Part shown: positions 30,925 through 41,196 of the stretch, piece after piece
How positions within the stretch are numbered: the first letter of the stretch is position 1
Layout: each line of letters starts with the position of its first letter
Origin: Leptodontidium sp. MPI-SDFR-AT-0119
Taxonomy: Eukaryota; Ascomycota; Leotiomycetes; Helotiales; Leptodontidiaceae
Direction of reading: 5' to 3'
Length of the DNA stretch: 64,000 nt
Assembly (NCBI GenBank): GCA_020726505.1
Contig: JAHLEZ010000021.1
Coordinates: 124,001 to 188,000 of the forward strand
Notes under the pieces: generated by a model
Told to the model about the DNA's origin: nothing
The model's database searches: none
The model's input: only the letters and a program-made list of their open reading frames with translations
Position numbers and translations under genes: made by a program

Positions 30925-33510
30925 ATCGAAGGTAGACTGGGTCCTGAATGTCTTTTTCTATCACTCAAATCTCAGATTTCTCTAGTTCCTTCTCAGCAAC
31001 AAGAATCTACGATGCACAATCGAGATTGACTTCGAATATCTTTTGCCACTTAAGAATTCCAGCATTCCTACGGTGAGTCTGAGCAACTGGCCGGCCGGGC
31101 CTTGCGCGCTTCCCGTGCTGTACGACGATGCTATTAACGCAAGGCTGCCGCCCAGCTGAGTGCGCCAGCCTCAACCCGACATGACGTCTTCACCCTTCGC
31201 ATCTATGCCAACTCGACGGCGTAACTACTACCGAGAACCCTCCTCTTCACGATCCTCGGACCTAGTCGAATAATACGTCTGCTACAGTACAACAACGATG
31301 GCGATTTCAGCCTGACCGAGTTCGATGAGGGCGATATACCTGAGTATGCTATACTCTCGCACACATGGGAACAGGAGAATAGCAAGGAAGTTACATATGC
31401 GGAAGTGACAAGTGGGAATGGTCAGGATAAGGAGGGTTTTGAGAAGATCAGATTCTGTGGAGAACAGGCTAGACAAGATGGTCTGCCATACTTTTGGGTT
31501 GATACCTGCTGTATCAACAAGCAAAACAAGGCCGAACTCAGGCACTCCATCAACTCTATGTTCCGTTGGTATCGCAATGCAAGTCGATGTTATGTCTATT
31601 TGTCAGATGTTTCGACAAGGAAGCGAAAAGCAAGTGATCAGTCGTCGGAGCATACTTGGGAATTGAGCTTTCGGGAGAGCAGATGGTTCACTCGAGGCTG
31701 GACCCTTCAAGAGCTTCTTGCTCCGATATCAGTTGAATTCTTCTGCCGGGAATCCAAGCGGATTAGTAGTAAGAGTTCTCTAGAGCAGCAAATTCACGAG
31801 ATCATAGGCATTCCTAAGTCGGCACTTTAAGGAGCTTATTTGTCGCAGTTTAGCGTTAAAGAGCGATTTTCATGGATTCAACCCCGCTAAATAACAGTCG
31901 AAGAAGACAGAGCTTACTCGTTACTCGGCATTTTTGACGTCCAAATGCCCCTCCGTTATAGCGAAGGGATGGCGAATGTATTCAAACGGCTCGAAGAGGA
32001 AATCGATAAGGTTAACAATTATCTCCGAGACTTACGCCTCAGCGATCCCTGCGATAATAAGACGCGTATTGAGGACACCAAGGGTGGCTTGCTGGAGGGC
32101 TCATATAAGTGGGTTTTAGAGACTTCTAACTTCCAGCGGTGGCGTGACGATTAGCAAAGCTGACTGCTATGGATCAAGGGTGATCCCGGCAAGGGTAAAA
32201 TAATGCTACTCTGCGGCATTATCAACGAGCTGGAGAAATTAATGTCGAAGACAGATATATTATCCTATTTCTTTTGCCAGGCTACGGACTTACGAATTAA
32301 CTACGCCACGGCTGTCTTACGAGGGCTGCTATACTTGCTCGTTAATCAACAATCGTCGCTTATCTCGCATATTCAGAAGAAGCATGCTCACGCTGGTAAA
32401 CCCCTTTTCGAGGACGTTAATGCCTGGATTGCGTTGTCTGAGATCTTTATAAGTATCTTGCAAGACCCGAGCTTAAGAAGCACATTCTTGATCGTCGATG
32501 CGCTTGACGAATGTTTAATAGACCGGTCGAAATTATTGGACTTTATTGTTCAGAAGTCGTTTATATCACCTCGTGTTAAGTGGGTTATCTCTAGCCGTAA
32601 CTGGCCGAAAATTAAAGAACGATTAGAGCGAGCTGGACACAAGATGAGATTATGTCTCGAGCTGAACCCGAAGTCCGTCTTCGCGGCTATTAGCACTTAT
32701 GTCAAGTACAAGACACGTTAGCTGGCGAACGAAAAGGGCTACGACGATAGAACCCGCGAAGCCGTCTTGCAACATCTAATATCAAATGCGGATAATACTT
32801 TCTTCTGGGTCGCTTTAGTGTACGAAAATTTGAAGAATATGCCACGATAGAAGACTTTAGCGAAGTTAAAGGAATTTCCTCCTAGCCTTAATTTGCTTTA
32901 CCAGCGGATGTTAGACTAAATCTGCGAATCAGACGATACTGTCGGTTTACTAGGTAGTAAAGGGGTGGTATCAAAAAGGTGGCACGTAGCACGAAAACCT
33001 GTGGTTCGTATGCTTTGTTATGCCTTTTATTTTGTACGAAGGTTTGAAGAAGGAGCTCGAGGGAGAGCTCCCTTATATGCTAGCTAAGAGGTCACGTGGT
33101 ACAAGTAACGCACGTGACCCCGGCATTCAGGCTTGACTATATATCCCAACAGATACAGATCTCTATAAGCAGATTCTGGCTATTGTATTAACGGTATATC
33201 GACTAATTACTCTTATGAAAATCACCTCTATTATCGAGACGCTCGTTAATATTGCTAATGATTATAAGTCTCTAGCAGATATTATATTACTATGTAGCTC
33301 TTTTCTATCACTTCGCGAAAACACTATCTCTTTCGTCCACTAATCAGCAAAGGATTTCTTATTAAAGAAAGCAACTAAAGAGATCTTGCCCTTAGGCATA
33401 GATAATGTACATCATACTATCTTCTCACAATCAGTACTAGCTATGTCAAACACACTGTGACGTGATATCTACGGATTACGCGCTCCCGGAATATCTATCG
33501 ACCAAGTCAA
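30925..33510 (+). pseudogene. NLR-F: HET / NACHT pseudogene, RIP-mutated and truncated
   Basis: The leader 30925-31278 matches the leader of NLR-E (45264-45600, reverse strand). The HET domain follows (YAILSHTWEQE, FWVDTCCINK, RESRWFTRGWTLQELLAP), then NACHT (LLWIKGDPGKGK, LIVDALDECLID). The expected ATG is ATA, and there are many in-frame stops (e.g. near 31828, 31890, 32153, 32719, 32848, 32918). Nearly all differences from NLR-E are C-to-T or G-to-A (CAG to TAG, GAC to AAC, CTG to TTG), the pattern of RIP. A solo LTR interrupts it at 32940. Similarity to NLR-E stops near 33510, before the WD40 part, where an unrelated gene begins. Confidence 0.85.
32940..33151. mobile_element. Solo LTR (212 bp) with 5-bp target duplication GATAC
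   Basis: Starts TGTCGGTTTACTAG and ends TATCCCAACA; GATAC is directly repeated at 32935-32939 and 33152-33156. The interrupted NLR-F sequence continues in register on both sides compared with NLR-E, so the insertion is clean. Confidence 0.9.
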
Positions 33511-33667
33511 GCGGCCCGATCTTAATCCTCCCACCACGAACCGACAACAACACTCAACACTCTGGATATATGTGATCACGTCTGCCAGAATCATTAGGAC
33601 GAGGCATCTGCAACGGATAGTGAAAATACCTTCTTCAAAAATCCAGGATGAAGATCTGCCTATACAT

Positions 33668-34575
33668 CTACCTATCCAGCGGCTCACGTCCTCGACTAGT
33701 CCAATGCCATGTCAGCCAGTCGAAAGTGTCGAGCCAGCTGCTTCTGAGATTGTCTTTAGCCTCTTCTTGTACAGTCCAATTATTAGCTTGCTCGAGCACC
33801 TCGGCAATGGCTTTGCCATATTGCTTCATCGCCCAATGTCGAGCCCTATTGTATGATCCATAAAGTACAGAGGAAGCCAGCACGAGCAAGCATACGTCCT
33901 TTATCACCACAACTGGGAGAGTGCCAGGCACGAACAATGTGCTCAAAAACCCCATTGATCTGTGGAGGTTAGCCGGTCAGATTCAGGAAGCATGTGTCCA
34001 GACACTCACGAAACGGCCATGAAAGGCAGAGATCCAGAAGATTTCTCCTTCTTACGCTCCGCCAGCATGTTGATGCAGGAGGTCATGCCTCTAAGATCGC
34101 GGATGAAGAAGTCGCGAGCAATTTTCATCCGCCAGAAACTATTGCTTCCCGCTATTTCACCTGTATAAATCTCTTGAGGATATCAGCGTAACTCCTGGCT
34201 TTTTGGTGCAAGCTGGTAGAAGGGGTAAAGGCTCAATTTACCTTGTGTCACGGCTGTCTCGGCGGGCTGCACATGCTTTGGCACATCATGTAGGGCTTTG
34301 CGATAAAGGAGGTATTCCGCACGATAGTATTCAGCAGACTGGCAGCAGGCGCGGAACTCGTTCCAGATGATTTCATCATCAATTGGAGCGCTTTCTCCAG
34401 ACGGGTCTGACTGACGAGAGATCAGATGTCGCGTCTCTTGGGTAGCTCCTCTGCCTATCAAGGCGGTCCCCTCCATTGTTGAGGGTGAGGCTCGGGGCTT
34501 CTGGTCTTCTCGGTACGGCTGGCTTTTTTCGATTTGGAATTGTGCTTTACTTGCAAAGCAATTATCAAGGACCAA
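33668..34575 (-). CDS. Hypothetical small membrane protein, three exons (258 aa)
   Basis: Proposed CDS: complement(join(33668..33959,34010..34160,34242..34575)); introns of 50 and 81 bp, GT-AG, phases agree. An internal ATG at codon 34 is another possible start. The N-terminal half is polar and helical (DEIIWNEFRACCQSAEYYRAEYLLYRKAL), exon 2 continues with MKIARDFFIRDLRG, and exon 3 has the hydrophobic segment GFLSTLFVPGTLPVVVIKDVCLLVLASSVLYG, i.e. one or two membrane spans followed by a cytosolic tail. The FMAVSSMGFLSTLFVPGT stretch resembles the membrane entry of fungal CorA-like ankyrin-associated proteins, only a suggestion. It is divergent from the 34958 gene (382 bp apart) and appears intact inside the composite block. 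Confidence 0.6.
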
Positions 34576-34957
34576 ATGCGACGTGGAATGATGGTGGAGC
34601 GAGACGACGGATCGACAAGATAGATATCGAGGTTTTCACGAGGTGGCTGTGAAGTGTTGGTTCAACGACCCTGGTTTGTTGGCTTCGTGGACGACCGTGA
34701 TTCGTCGCAACATGTTGGTTGGAGCCTCATGCTCTTGGAGCTAGGCGGCCAACTTCAGTTGCGACGAACGGACCCTTTTGCTGTCGGGAAGCACTCAAGA
34801 ACAGTTCTGATATTTCGTTGCTCCAATAGCCTTCGTATCCCGGCCCAGAGGTTACTTGTAAGTAGTTCCCCTTCCAAACGCACTTTGCTAACGAGGCTGG
34901 CTGCAATACTACAGACTCTACCGCCGAAGCCTTGCACGATAGTCAACCATTGAAGCA

Positions 34958-36973
34958 ATGGTGGAGAAAACTGGCCTCGAAGAGCTCCTCGCTGCGCAAT
35001 GTAATCTTACTTGCCAGGGCTCTGAACTTCAGTGTCTGCCTAAACCCGTTGGAGAACCCGTTGGAGCTACGGACGAGAGGCTCACCTGCGATACCCCGCC
35101 CGAGAAACTTGTCTTGCGTCTTCGTTGTTTGTCTATTACCCATCGCGGACCGTCGACAGAACTGAATCATGCACTGGCGGAACTATTCAGACAATCACAG
35201 AATTCTAAACTCGAACCATGGATTGTCCACGACGTCATCGCCAATCCTCAAGACCTCAATTCAATGGACACTCTGATCCCCATTGATGTAAGATAAGTTG
35301 TCGCGGTAGTGGCTGTGAGCTAACTGGCTATCTTCGACAGGTTGACTTTGAATATGGAGATTACACACCTGCTACAGAAGGAGATGCTCATATTCCTGCT
35401 CGAATCCTTGTTCATGACGTTTGTGGCCCTATTGTTAGAGATTTCTTTCAGCAGCGCAATCGAGGAACATTGGTATGTCGAAATGTCTTTGGCAGAGACT
35501 GTTCCAAGGCATACCAGAAGTACTACGCGTTCCCAAAAACGGTCCAGAACAAGGCCATCGTTATCCGTGGATTGTCTATTCAGAAGGGTAAAGCATCTTG
35601 GAAGGACATCTTCTGTGAGTTGTATGTCTGCATTGATTCCGTGGGCTTGTGTCTCATGCTAAATCATATAGTATCGACATCGCGCGATATCCCATCTATG
35701 TTGGCAGTGCATTCGTCAAATTTTTGAAAACCGGAGGAGACTCTAATCAGAATGGTGAACCGACTTCCCAGCAGTCTCATTCGACTCCGCCAACAAACGG
35801 ACCCGGCCAAGGGTCAACTAGCCAGGCTTCTGCGCAGCCTGCACCTGGCAATTTTATGGACAGGTTGACCGATTTAATTTCTGATGTACGTTCACCATGT
35901 CCTCTGAGCTTTGCTCCCATAATGGTTCGCAACGGCTTACATTCTCTAGCTTAGCAATATTAGTAACGAGATGAGAGCTGAGGCCGCGGCCAAACCTAAT
36001 ACCGTTGAGAGTGCGTTCAGAGATGCTGCCCAACCTTTCTACCAATCCCAAAACCAACTTGAATTTCTTCGCCAAGCAGTTAAGGAGCTAGGAGTTAAAA
36101 GTTAGTATGATTACATCTTATTCCTCTAGGCCATTGTGCTTATACTGTCTCATATCTTCTATCCGTTTCAATCCAACTTTAATCTCCTCCGAGGATTTGC
36201 AGGCCTCGCAACACTAACTTGAAATCAAGACCCGTCTGCCACAGGAGCCTGGGACCTTATCTGCAATTTGCATAGGACCAATACGGTCATGGGCAACTTG
36301 CAGCGCGTCTTGGCTAGCATGCTTCCGCAACTGGATATCAAGCACTCAACTCTTCATGAGAACACGTACAAGGCTGCTAAGTGGACCTGCTACGGAGCTG
36401 CAGGCTATACAGGCCTACTCTTGGGTGCTGTTGCTCTATCTGCGGTAGGCGGCCCAGTTTGGTTAACTAGCTGGTGGCTCTACGGTACCGTATCCGCACA
36501 TTATATCGTTGCAGGAGGCGGTATAGCCGTTGGTGGGTATTGTGGATCGTCGGCTGCATCGACTATAAAGAACGATCAAGAAGGCCGAAAACTGATCCAG
36601 AATGGTAAGTGCACCAAAACCCCTAACATCCAACGCCGTTGACGGCTAATGAAACCTGTTAGTAAGGGATCACCTCGAGTACATAACAAGGTCAGGTACA
36701 GACTTTGCTAGGGCGATGACAGCGTTTTGGTTCGAGATCGAGGGTCGGCGTCCCCTAGAGTCGGCCAGTTCAGAACAGAAAAGACAACTTGTGGAATGTC
36801 TCGGCTTCGATGCAAAATGCTGGCCAGACAAGGGTTACCAAGAAGGTCTCATACAATCCACAGCTGCAAAGTTTCTCAATGATCAAGAGGGGTTGCTACA
36901 GGCTATCCAGACTTTGGCACAGCATGAGGGCCATATGCTGACTTCTTCGACATATGCTCAGGAGAGCACTTAG
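34958..36973 (+). CDS. Hypothetical six-exon protein with Gly-rich hydrophobic hairpin (547 aa)
   Basis: Proposed CDS: join(34958..35287, 35341..35618, 35672..35885, 35950..36100, 36245..36604, 36663..36973); GT-AG introns, phases agree. The exon-2 donor (35619, GTTGTA) is weak but is the one that keeps frame. A probable 5'UTR intron lies at 34860-34917. Residues ~1-200 are globular with ARILVHDVCGPIVRDFF and a cysteine block; ~230-270 are low complexity (Q/S/T/P/G); ~350-410 hold two hydrophobic stretches rich in glycine/alanine (AAGYTGLLLGAVALSAVGG, then AHYIVAGGGIAVGGYCGSSAA) able to form a membrane hairpin. I know no family with certainty. The hairpin is reminiscent of pore-forming or membrane-anchored cell-death proteins, which is only an inference. 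No damage is seen. Confidence 0.6.
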
Positions 36974-38111
36974 GGAGCTAGTGGAGCTTGAAAGCGGATC
37001 ACTAATAGTGGGCGCTAATTTTGGACGCTGGAAGAGATGTGACAGGCGAAATGGATAATGTCATGCCTGAGAATCGTGGCTAAGAAAAATATAGCGAGCC
37101 CGGGCGTGAACATAGTAAATTTCATCTCGGCCAATGTACATTACTCAGCACCAAAACATGTCGACCCCCTCATCGCACCGGTGTAGCTCCCGGACTGCAT
37201 TCTTTTCCTCACTAAGCGTCTTCAAAATTTGGAGCCATATTATTTCGTGATAGGACCTTTCCTCAAGTGCTCCGAAATTTGAAAAACCTTTAATAACTTA
37301 GCACCAGGCATCGCTCTGCAATTTGTGAGCAACATCAAAAAATTCCAGCGGGAGATAGGAAAGGTTTGAAGCACGAGGAGGATATTTTCAGGTCTCTATC
37401 CTAACGTTCCTCCCTACGTGCCGAGAAACCCTGCGTGCCGAGAAAAAACACGGGTACTTTGACTTTGAGCATCCCAAACTCCACACGACCTTATGAGTTA
37501 ATGAAAATAAAGGATTAAAATCATTGTATTGCTATTTGTTAGCAATTTGACTCCTTCTAAAGAGAAATTTGTCCTCGCATCGTCACCCTTTTACCCGATT
37601 AATATAAAGCCTTCATTTAGGCTCCAGTACAACTCCTCACTACAGCCACACTAGCAATCTCTTATTAATTCTTACACCTCTCAATGGTTCTTAATTGAGC
37701 TTTAGATCTATAGTTTTTGGTCCGAGACCTTCATAAGCTTTGTGGCTGCTGTGGCGCGCAAACAACTGGAGGGCCGTTCTGTGGTTTGGTACTTCTGATC
37801 GACAAATCTAACGATACTCGGCTAGGCGGACCCCGCTCCTCCCGCAAAGCTTTGGGTAGTTTCGCCATAGTTTTGCCGTTGCATGCTTAATAAATGCCAG
37901 CCTGAGACATAAGGCTAGAATTCGATAAGAGATAGATAATGGACGGTAAACTGTGTCCTGAGTTTATTTTTCTATCACTCAATTCCCAAACTTCTTTATC
38001 TTCGGTCTTAGCGACAAGAATCCATTATGCTTATGACTTCCAGCAATCCTACGAGGAGCCTGAGGAACTGGGCCGGTCTCGCGAGCTTCTAGTCATGTCC
38101 AACAAATTAGA

Positions 38112-38213
38112 TTGATGGCCGAGATCTACTCGAAAGCCAAGGAGGTGTTCATCTGGCTAGGTCGAGAAAGCGACGAACCTGAAGTGGGAATTCTTCCCCC
38201 CGATTATGAGACA
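38112..38213 (+). pseudogene. Captured HET-domain fragment
   Basis: A frame beginning MAEIYSKAKEVFIWLGRES, which is the Q-I-x-L-M-x-x-IYS-x-A-x-x-V-x-x-WLG block typical of canonical HET domains; the preceding codons decode to QQIRL. Only this ~35-codon piece is present. It is of a different HET subtype from the NLR HET domains in the window. Confidence 0.6.
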
Positions 38214-38230
38214 CCTCCACTTTTCTCCAC

Positions 38231-38560
38231 TCATTTATCATTAACAAGAAACATCCTCAACCCAACTTCCTCCATTACCGCCAAACTCCTCTCCCACTCC
38301 ACCCCAAAATTCTTACTGTTGAACTTACACGCCCAAATCTCACCTGGAACACCATCCCCACCTCTTTTCCCCACCCCGTAGTCCTCGTCTCCATCTTCTT
38401 TCCAGCCTAATTCCTCAAGCTGCGCCTTCAAATCCTGCAACGCCGCCCTTGTCGCTTCCACAATCCCATCCGACTCTCCCTTCCTCTTCCCATAATCATG
38501 AGACGTGAACAGACACGCTATCCACTGCTTTTTCCCAGTTGTCCATTTCTCGTTCTCTTG
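38231..38560 (-). pseudogene. Captured coiled-coil gene fragment, opposite strand
   Basis: The minus-strand frame ends with EATRAALQDLKAQLEELGW and WACKFNSKNFGVEWERSL...MFLVNDK and a stop at 38231. Upstream, after a probable splice or frame change, MDNWEKAVDS is read. It looks like a genuine protein fragment, source unknown, placed tail-to-tail with the HET fragment inside the 37404-39769 element. The minus ORF could also extend further to ~39060, but I see no certain exons. Confidence 0.4.
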
Positions 38561-39783
38561 CGGTGGGATGAGCAGTGTTTTGCCGAGAAGCGAGGCGCGC
38601 GGATGTGTTTGGCAGTGCGTCCGGTAGCGACTGTATGCGATTGGAAACTGTGGGTTGTAAACAATTTTGTGCTGAGATTGATGATGACGATGATCAGGAG
38701 GAATATTTTCAGAACAGAAATGGGAAGTGAGAAAGTAAGCGAGTTAGAGCTGAGGCTAGAGCTGAGGATGCGGATGGAGAACAGGGGAAGGGAGGGAAGG
38801 AGGAGGGCGTCATTACTAGCTCACGAAGTCGTCGTGATGTCCAGACATCCCAGTCGCCTCGAGTGTTGCATGAGTCTACTCGGTTCGTCAGTGAGTCCTG
38901 ATCTCAGAACAAACAAGCAAGCAAGCAAGAATGGGAAATTGGAGAGAAGCCGGCTTACGGACTAGCACAGCGTTCTCCGTCGCGATGTTATAGAGGTCGC
39001 CTGAAAGCTTCAGTATTACAGCTGATGGTGGTGGCGGTGTCGTCATCGTCTCGATCCCGTAAGATTATCCTCTTGAATCGATGGAAAGTATTTCGATAAT
39101 TTGAAATTACTGGTTTGTATGCCAGAGAGCCTTTATGTGCGAAGGACGACGAGATTTCGGGGTTAGGTGTGTTAGCATGTGATGTGTGACTAGTGAGTCA
39201 CATGATGAGTCACATAAGGAGGTGGCATTTCTACCTAATTTGCAGTACTGTGGACTACTGCTGCCTGTCGTTCAGATGCTCTACATAAGCATCAATAGCT
39301 GTAACTTACCCAAAGCTTTGTGGGACATGCGGGTTAGTTCCTCCTAGCCGAGAATCGTTAGCTCCGTCGATCAGAAGTACCGAACCGCGTAGTGGCCCTG
39401 CAATTATTTGCGCGCCACAGCAGCCACAAAGCTTATGAAGGTCTCGGATAAAAAATTTATAGATCTGAAGCTCAGATCAAGAACTTTTAAGACGTGTTAG
39501 GGGCAATGAGAGCTTGATATTGTGGTTGTGGTAGAGGGGTTTTATTAGAGCCTAAATTAAGGCTTCATATTAATCGGGCGAAAGAGCGACGATGCGAATA
39601 GAAAATTCTCCTCTAAAGGTGTCAAATTGCTACTGAATAGCTATAGAATGCTCCTGATGTTTTATTTTTTGTAGACCCATAAGCTGGTGTGGAGTTGAGA
39701 ATGCGTAAAGTCAAAGTACCTGATGATTTTCTCGGCACGCAGGGTTTCTCGGCACGTAGGGAGGGACGTTATTTGTTCTTTAT

Positions 39784-40441
39784 TTATCTAGAGTACTGCG
39801 TAATAGATATTCCTGCGTGACGGAAATGATTCTCTGCAATATGTTCATCGTCACCTACCACGTCGACGCACCACTCCAAAAACATTTTGAACTCCCTTGC
39901 AATGAAATCCTCGTTTTCGTGCCACTTTTTCTTGATGAACTTCTTGAGTACGCCAAAGTACTCCTCAATAGGATTGAAGTCAGGCGAGTACGGTGGGAGG
40001 AACTCCAATACTACTCCTGCGTCCCGACACATCTGCACGATCTTTTCTGAATGGTGCCAGGATGCGTTGTCCATTACGATGACAGATTTTGGCTCTGGGT
40101 ATCTGCCACAGTGATGTAACAACTGGGCAATGAAGTCCTCAAACAAATCACAGTCTGTTGATCCTTGGTATACTCGCCTTAGCATGATGCCATCTTGCGC
40201 GTATGCTGGAAGAATGTGCCATCTTTTCCCGCGACCGAACTTTGTGACTTGGATTGGAGATGAACCCTTCCTTTAGCAAGGCGTTGATTAAAATATGCTG
40301 TGCAGCATTCAGTTGTGGCGGCATGTTTGCTGGCAAAAATGGATGACGGGAAAGAAGTGGAGGGAAGGAGTGACGGGAGAGAAGGGTTGCCAGCCAATTC
40401 TGTCTCTGCAAGGGCAGAAATACCTCCAGGTACACACACAA
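39784..40441 (-). pseudogene. Tc1-type transposase, internally deleted
   Basis: The minus strand encodes the first ~22 residues of a Tc1-like transposase (MPPQLNAAQHILINALLKEG) and, from 40190 down, its C-terminal DDE_3 end (SVIVMDNASWHHSEKIVQMC, PPYSPDFNPIEEYFGVLKKFIK, with the second D and the final E). The paired DNA-binding domains and the first catalytic D are deleted; the join is near 40190-40265. It is a non-coding relic. Its stop lies only 14 bp outside the end of the 37404-39769 element. Confidence 0.8.
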
Positions 40442-40580
40442 TTTATTACGCCCGGCGGCTGAGCCGAGAGGGCAACTATCACTGATCTACTAATACATTT
40501 CCCAAGAATTGCCCTAGTCTCCTTCGAGCCCATACAGAGTTCATTTCTAGCCTATGTTGTTTCTTGCGGATTCTCCAGGT
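40433..40580 (-). repeat. Copy of Tad-type LINE 5' leader
   Basis: Nearly identical to 19088-19230 (shared AATTTATTACGCCCGGCGGC, GAGAGGGCAACTATCACT, AGAGTTCATTTCTAGCCTAT). Only the leader is present and ORF1 does not follow. It abuts the Tc1 relic on one side and a family-3 TIR on the other. Confidence 0.8.
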
Positions 40581-40581
40581 A

Positions 40582-40625
40582 CAGTCGCTTGCAAAATCGG
40601 CGTCGCGTCTTTTTGCTGAAAAGAA
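40582..40625 (+). repeat. Family-3-like TIR end
   Basis: TA at 40580-40581 is followed by CAGTCGCTTGCAAAATCGGC and a diverged continuation, matching the ends of the 20728-25707 element. A second weak copy of the same motif lies near 40787-40815. No inverted partner was found nearby, so it is a solitary end. Confidence 0.55.
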
Positions 40626-41196
40626 ATGTGAGCACAGACCACCTCCGCCATTTTTGGCTGATGCCGGAACGGGCCGCCTCCGCAAACGGTTGCTGCATGG
40701 CATCTGAACGCACTAGTCCCGGATACTTGGAAACTGGGGAACTGACTAGGGAGACAACACTGAACCTTCGCATCTCATAAAGTCGCATGCAAAGTAAAGT
40801 CGGCTTTCGCCCTCTTTCGCTCAGAAAAGTTGTGAGCACAGAGCACCTTTTGCATTTTAGCGCTAGCGCTGTAGCGCCTTGTAATTTAGTGCTCTCTGAA
40901 GCAATTACAGTAAGCAACCTTGGATGAAAAGTTTCCGTACAGTACATACAGAGCAGGCTGGCTTTAGCCGAGCAAAAGATGTGGGTTATTCACGTTACGG
41001 CCTCCTCACGTGAGTACTCGAGAGCGAGATAGTAATGACAAATACACTATAGTGCATAGAAGATTCTAGATGTAGAGTAACAATCATTGATATCTATAAA
41101 ATCAAACGCTCCCCTAAGACTCTCTACAAAATAGAGATACAAAAAAAAAGAGAGATATTACATAGTGACTAAAAAGACATTGTTAGTTAATCTGTA

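Larger units (their letters stand above)
37404..39769. mobile_element. 2.37-kb family-1 TIR element with captured gene fragments
   Basis: Both ends are complete: ACGTTCCTCCC at 37404 and GGAGGGACGT ending at 39769, flanked by TA on each side (37402-37403, 39770-39771). The TIRs are about 470 bp long (37404-37880; 39296-39769). The left TIR is followed by ~180 bp matching the 5' leader of the HET genes NLR-E and NLR-F. The interior then holds pieces of two different genes (a HET-domain fragment, plus strand; a coiled-coil fragment, minus strand). No transposase is present. Confidence 0.8.

Noticed and set aside
34932..35170. Several short frames on both strands at the start of the 34958 gene
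   Set aside because: They overlap exon 1 of a six-exon model with consistent phases and have no features.
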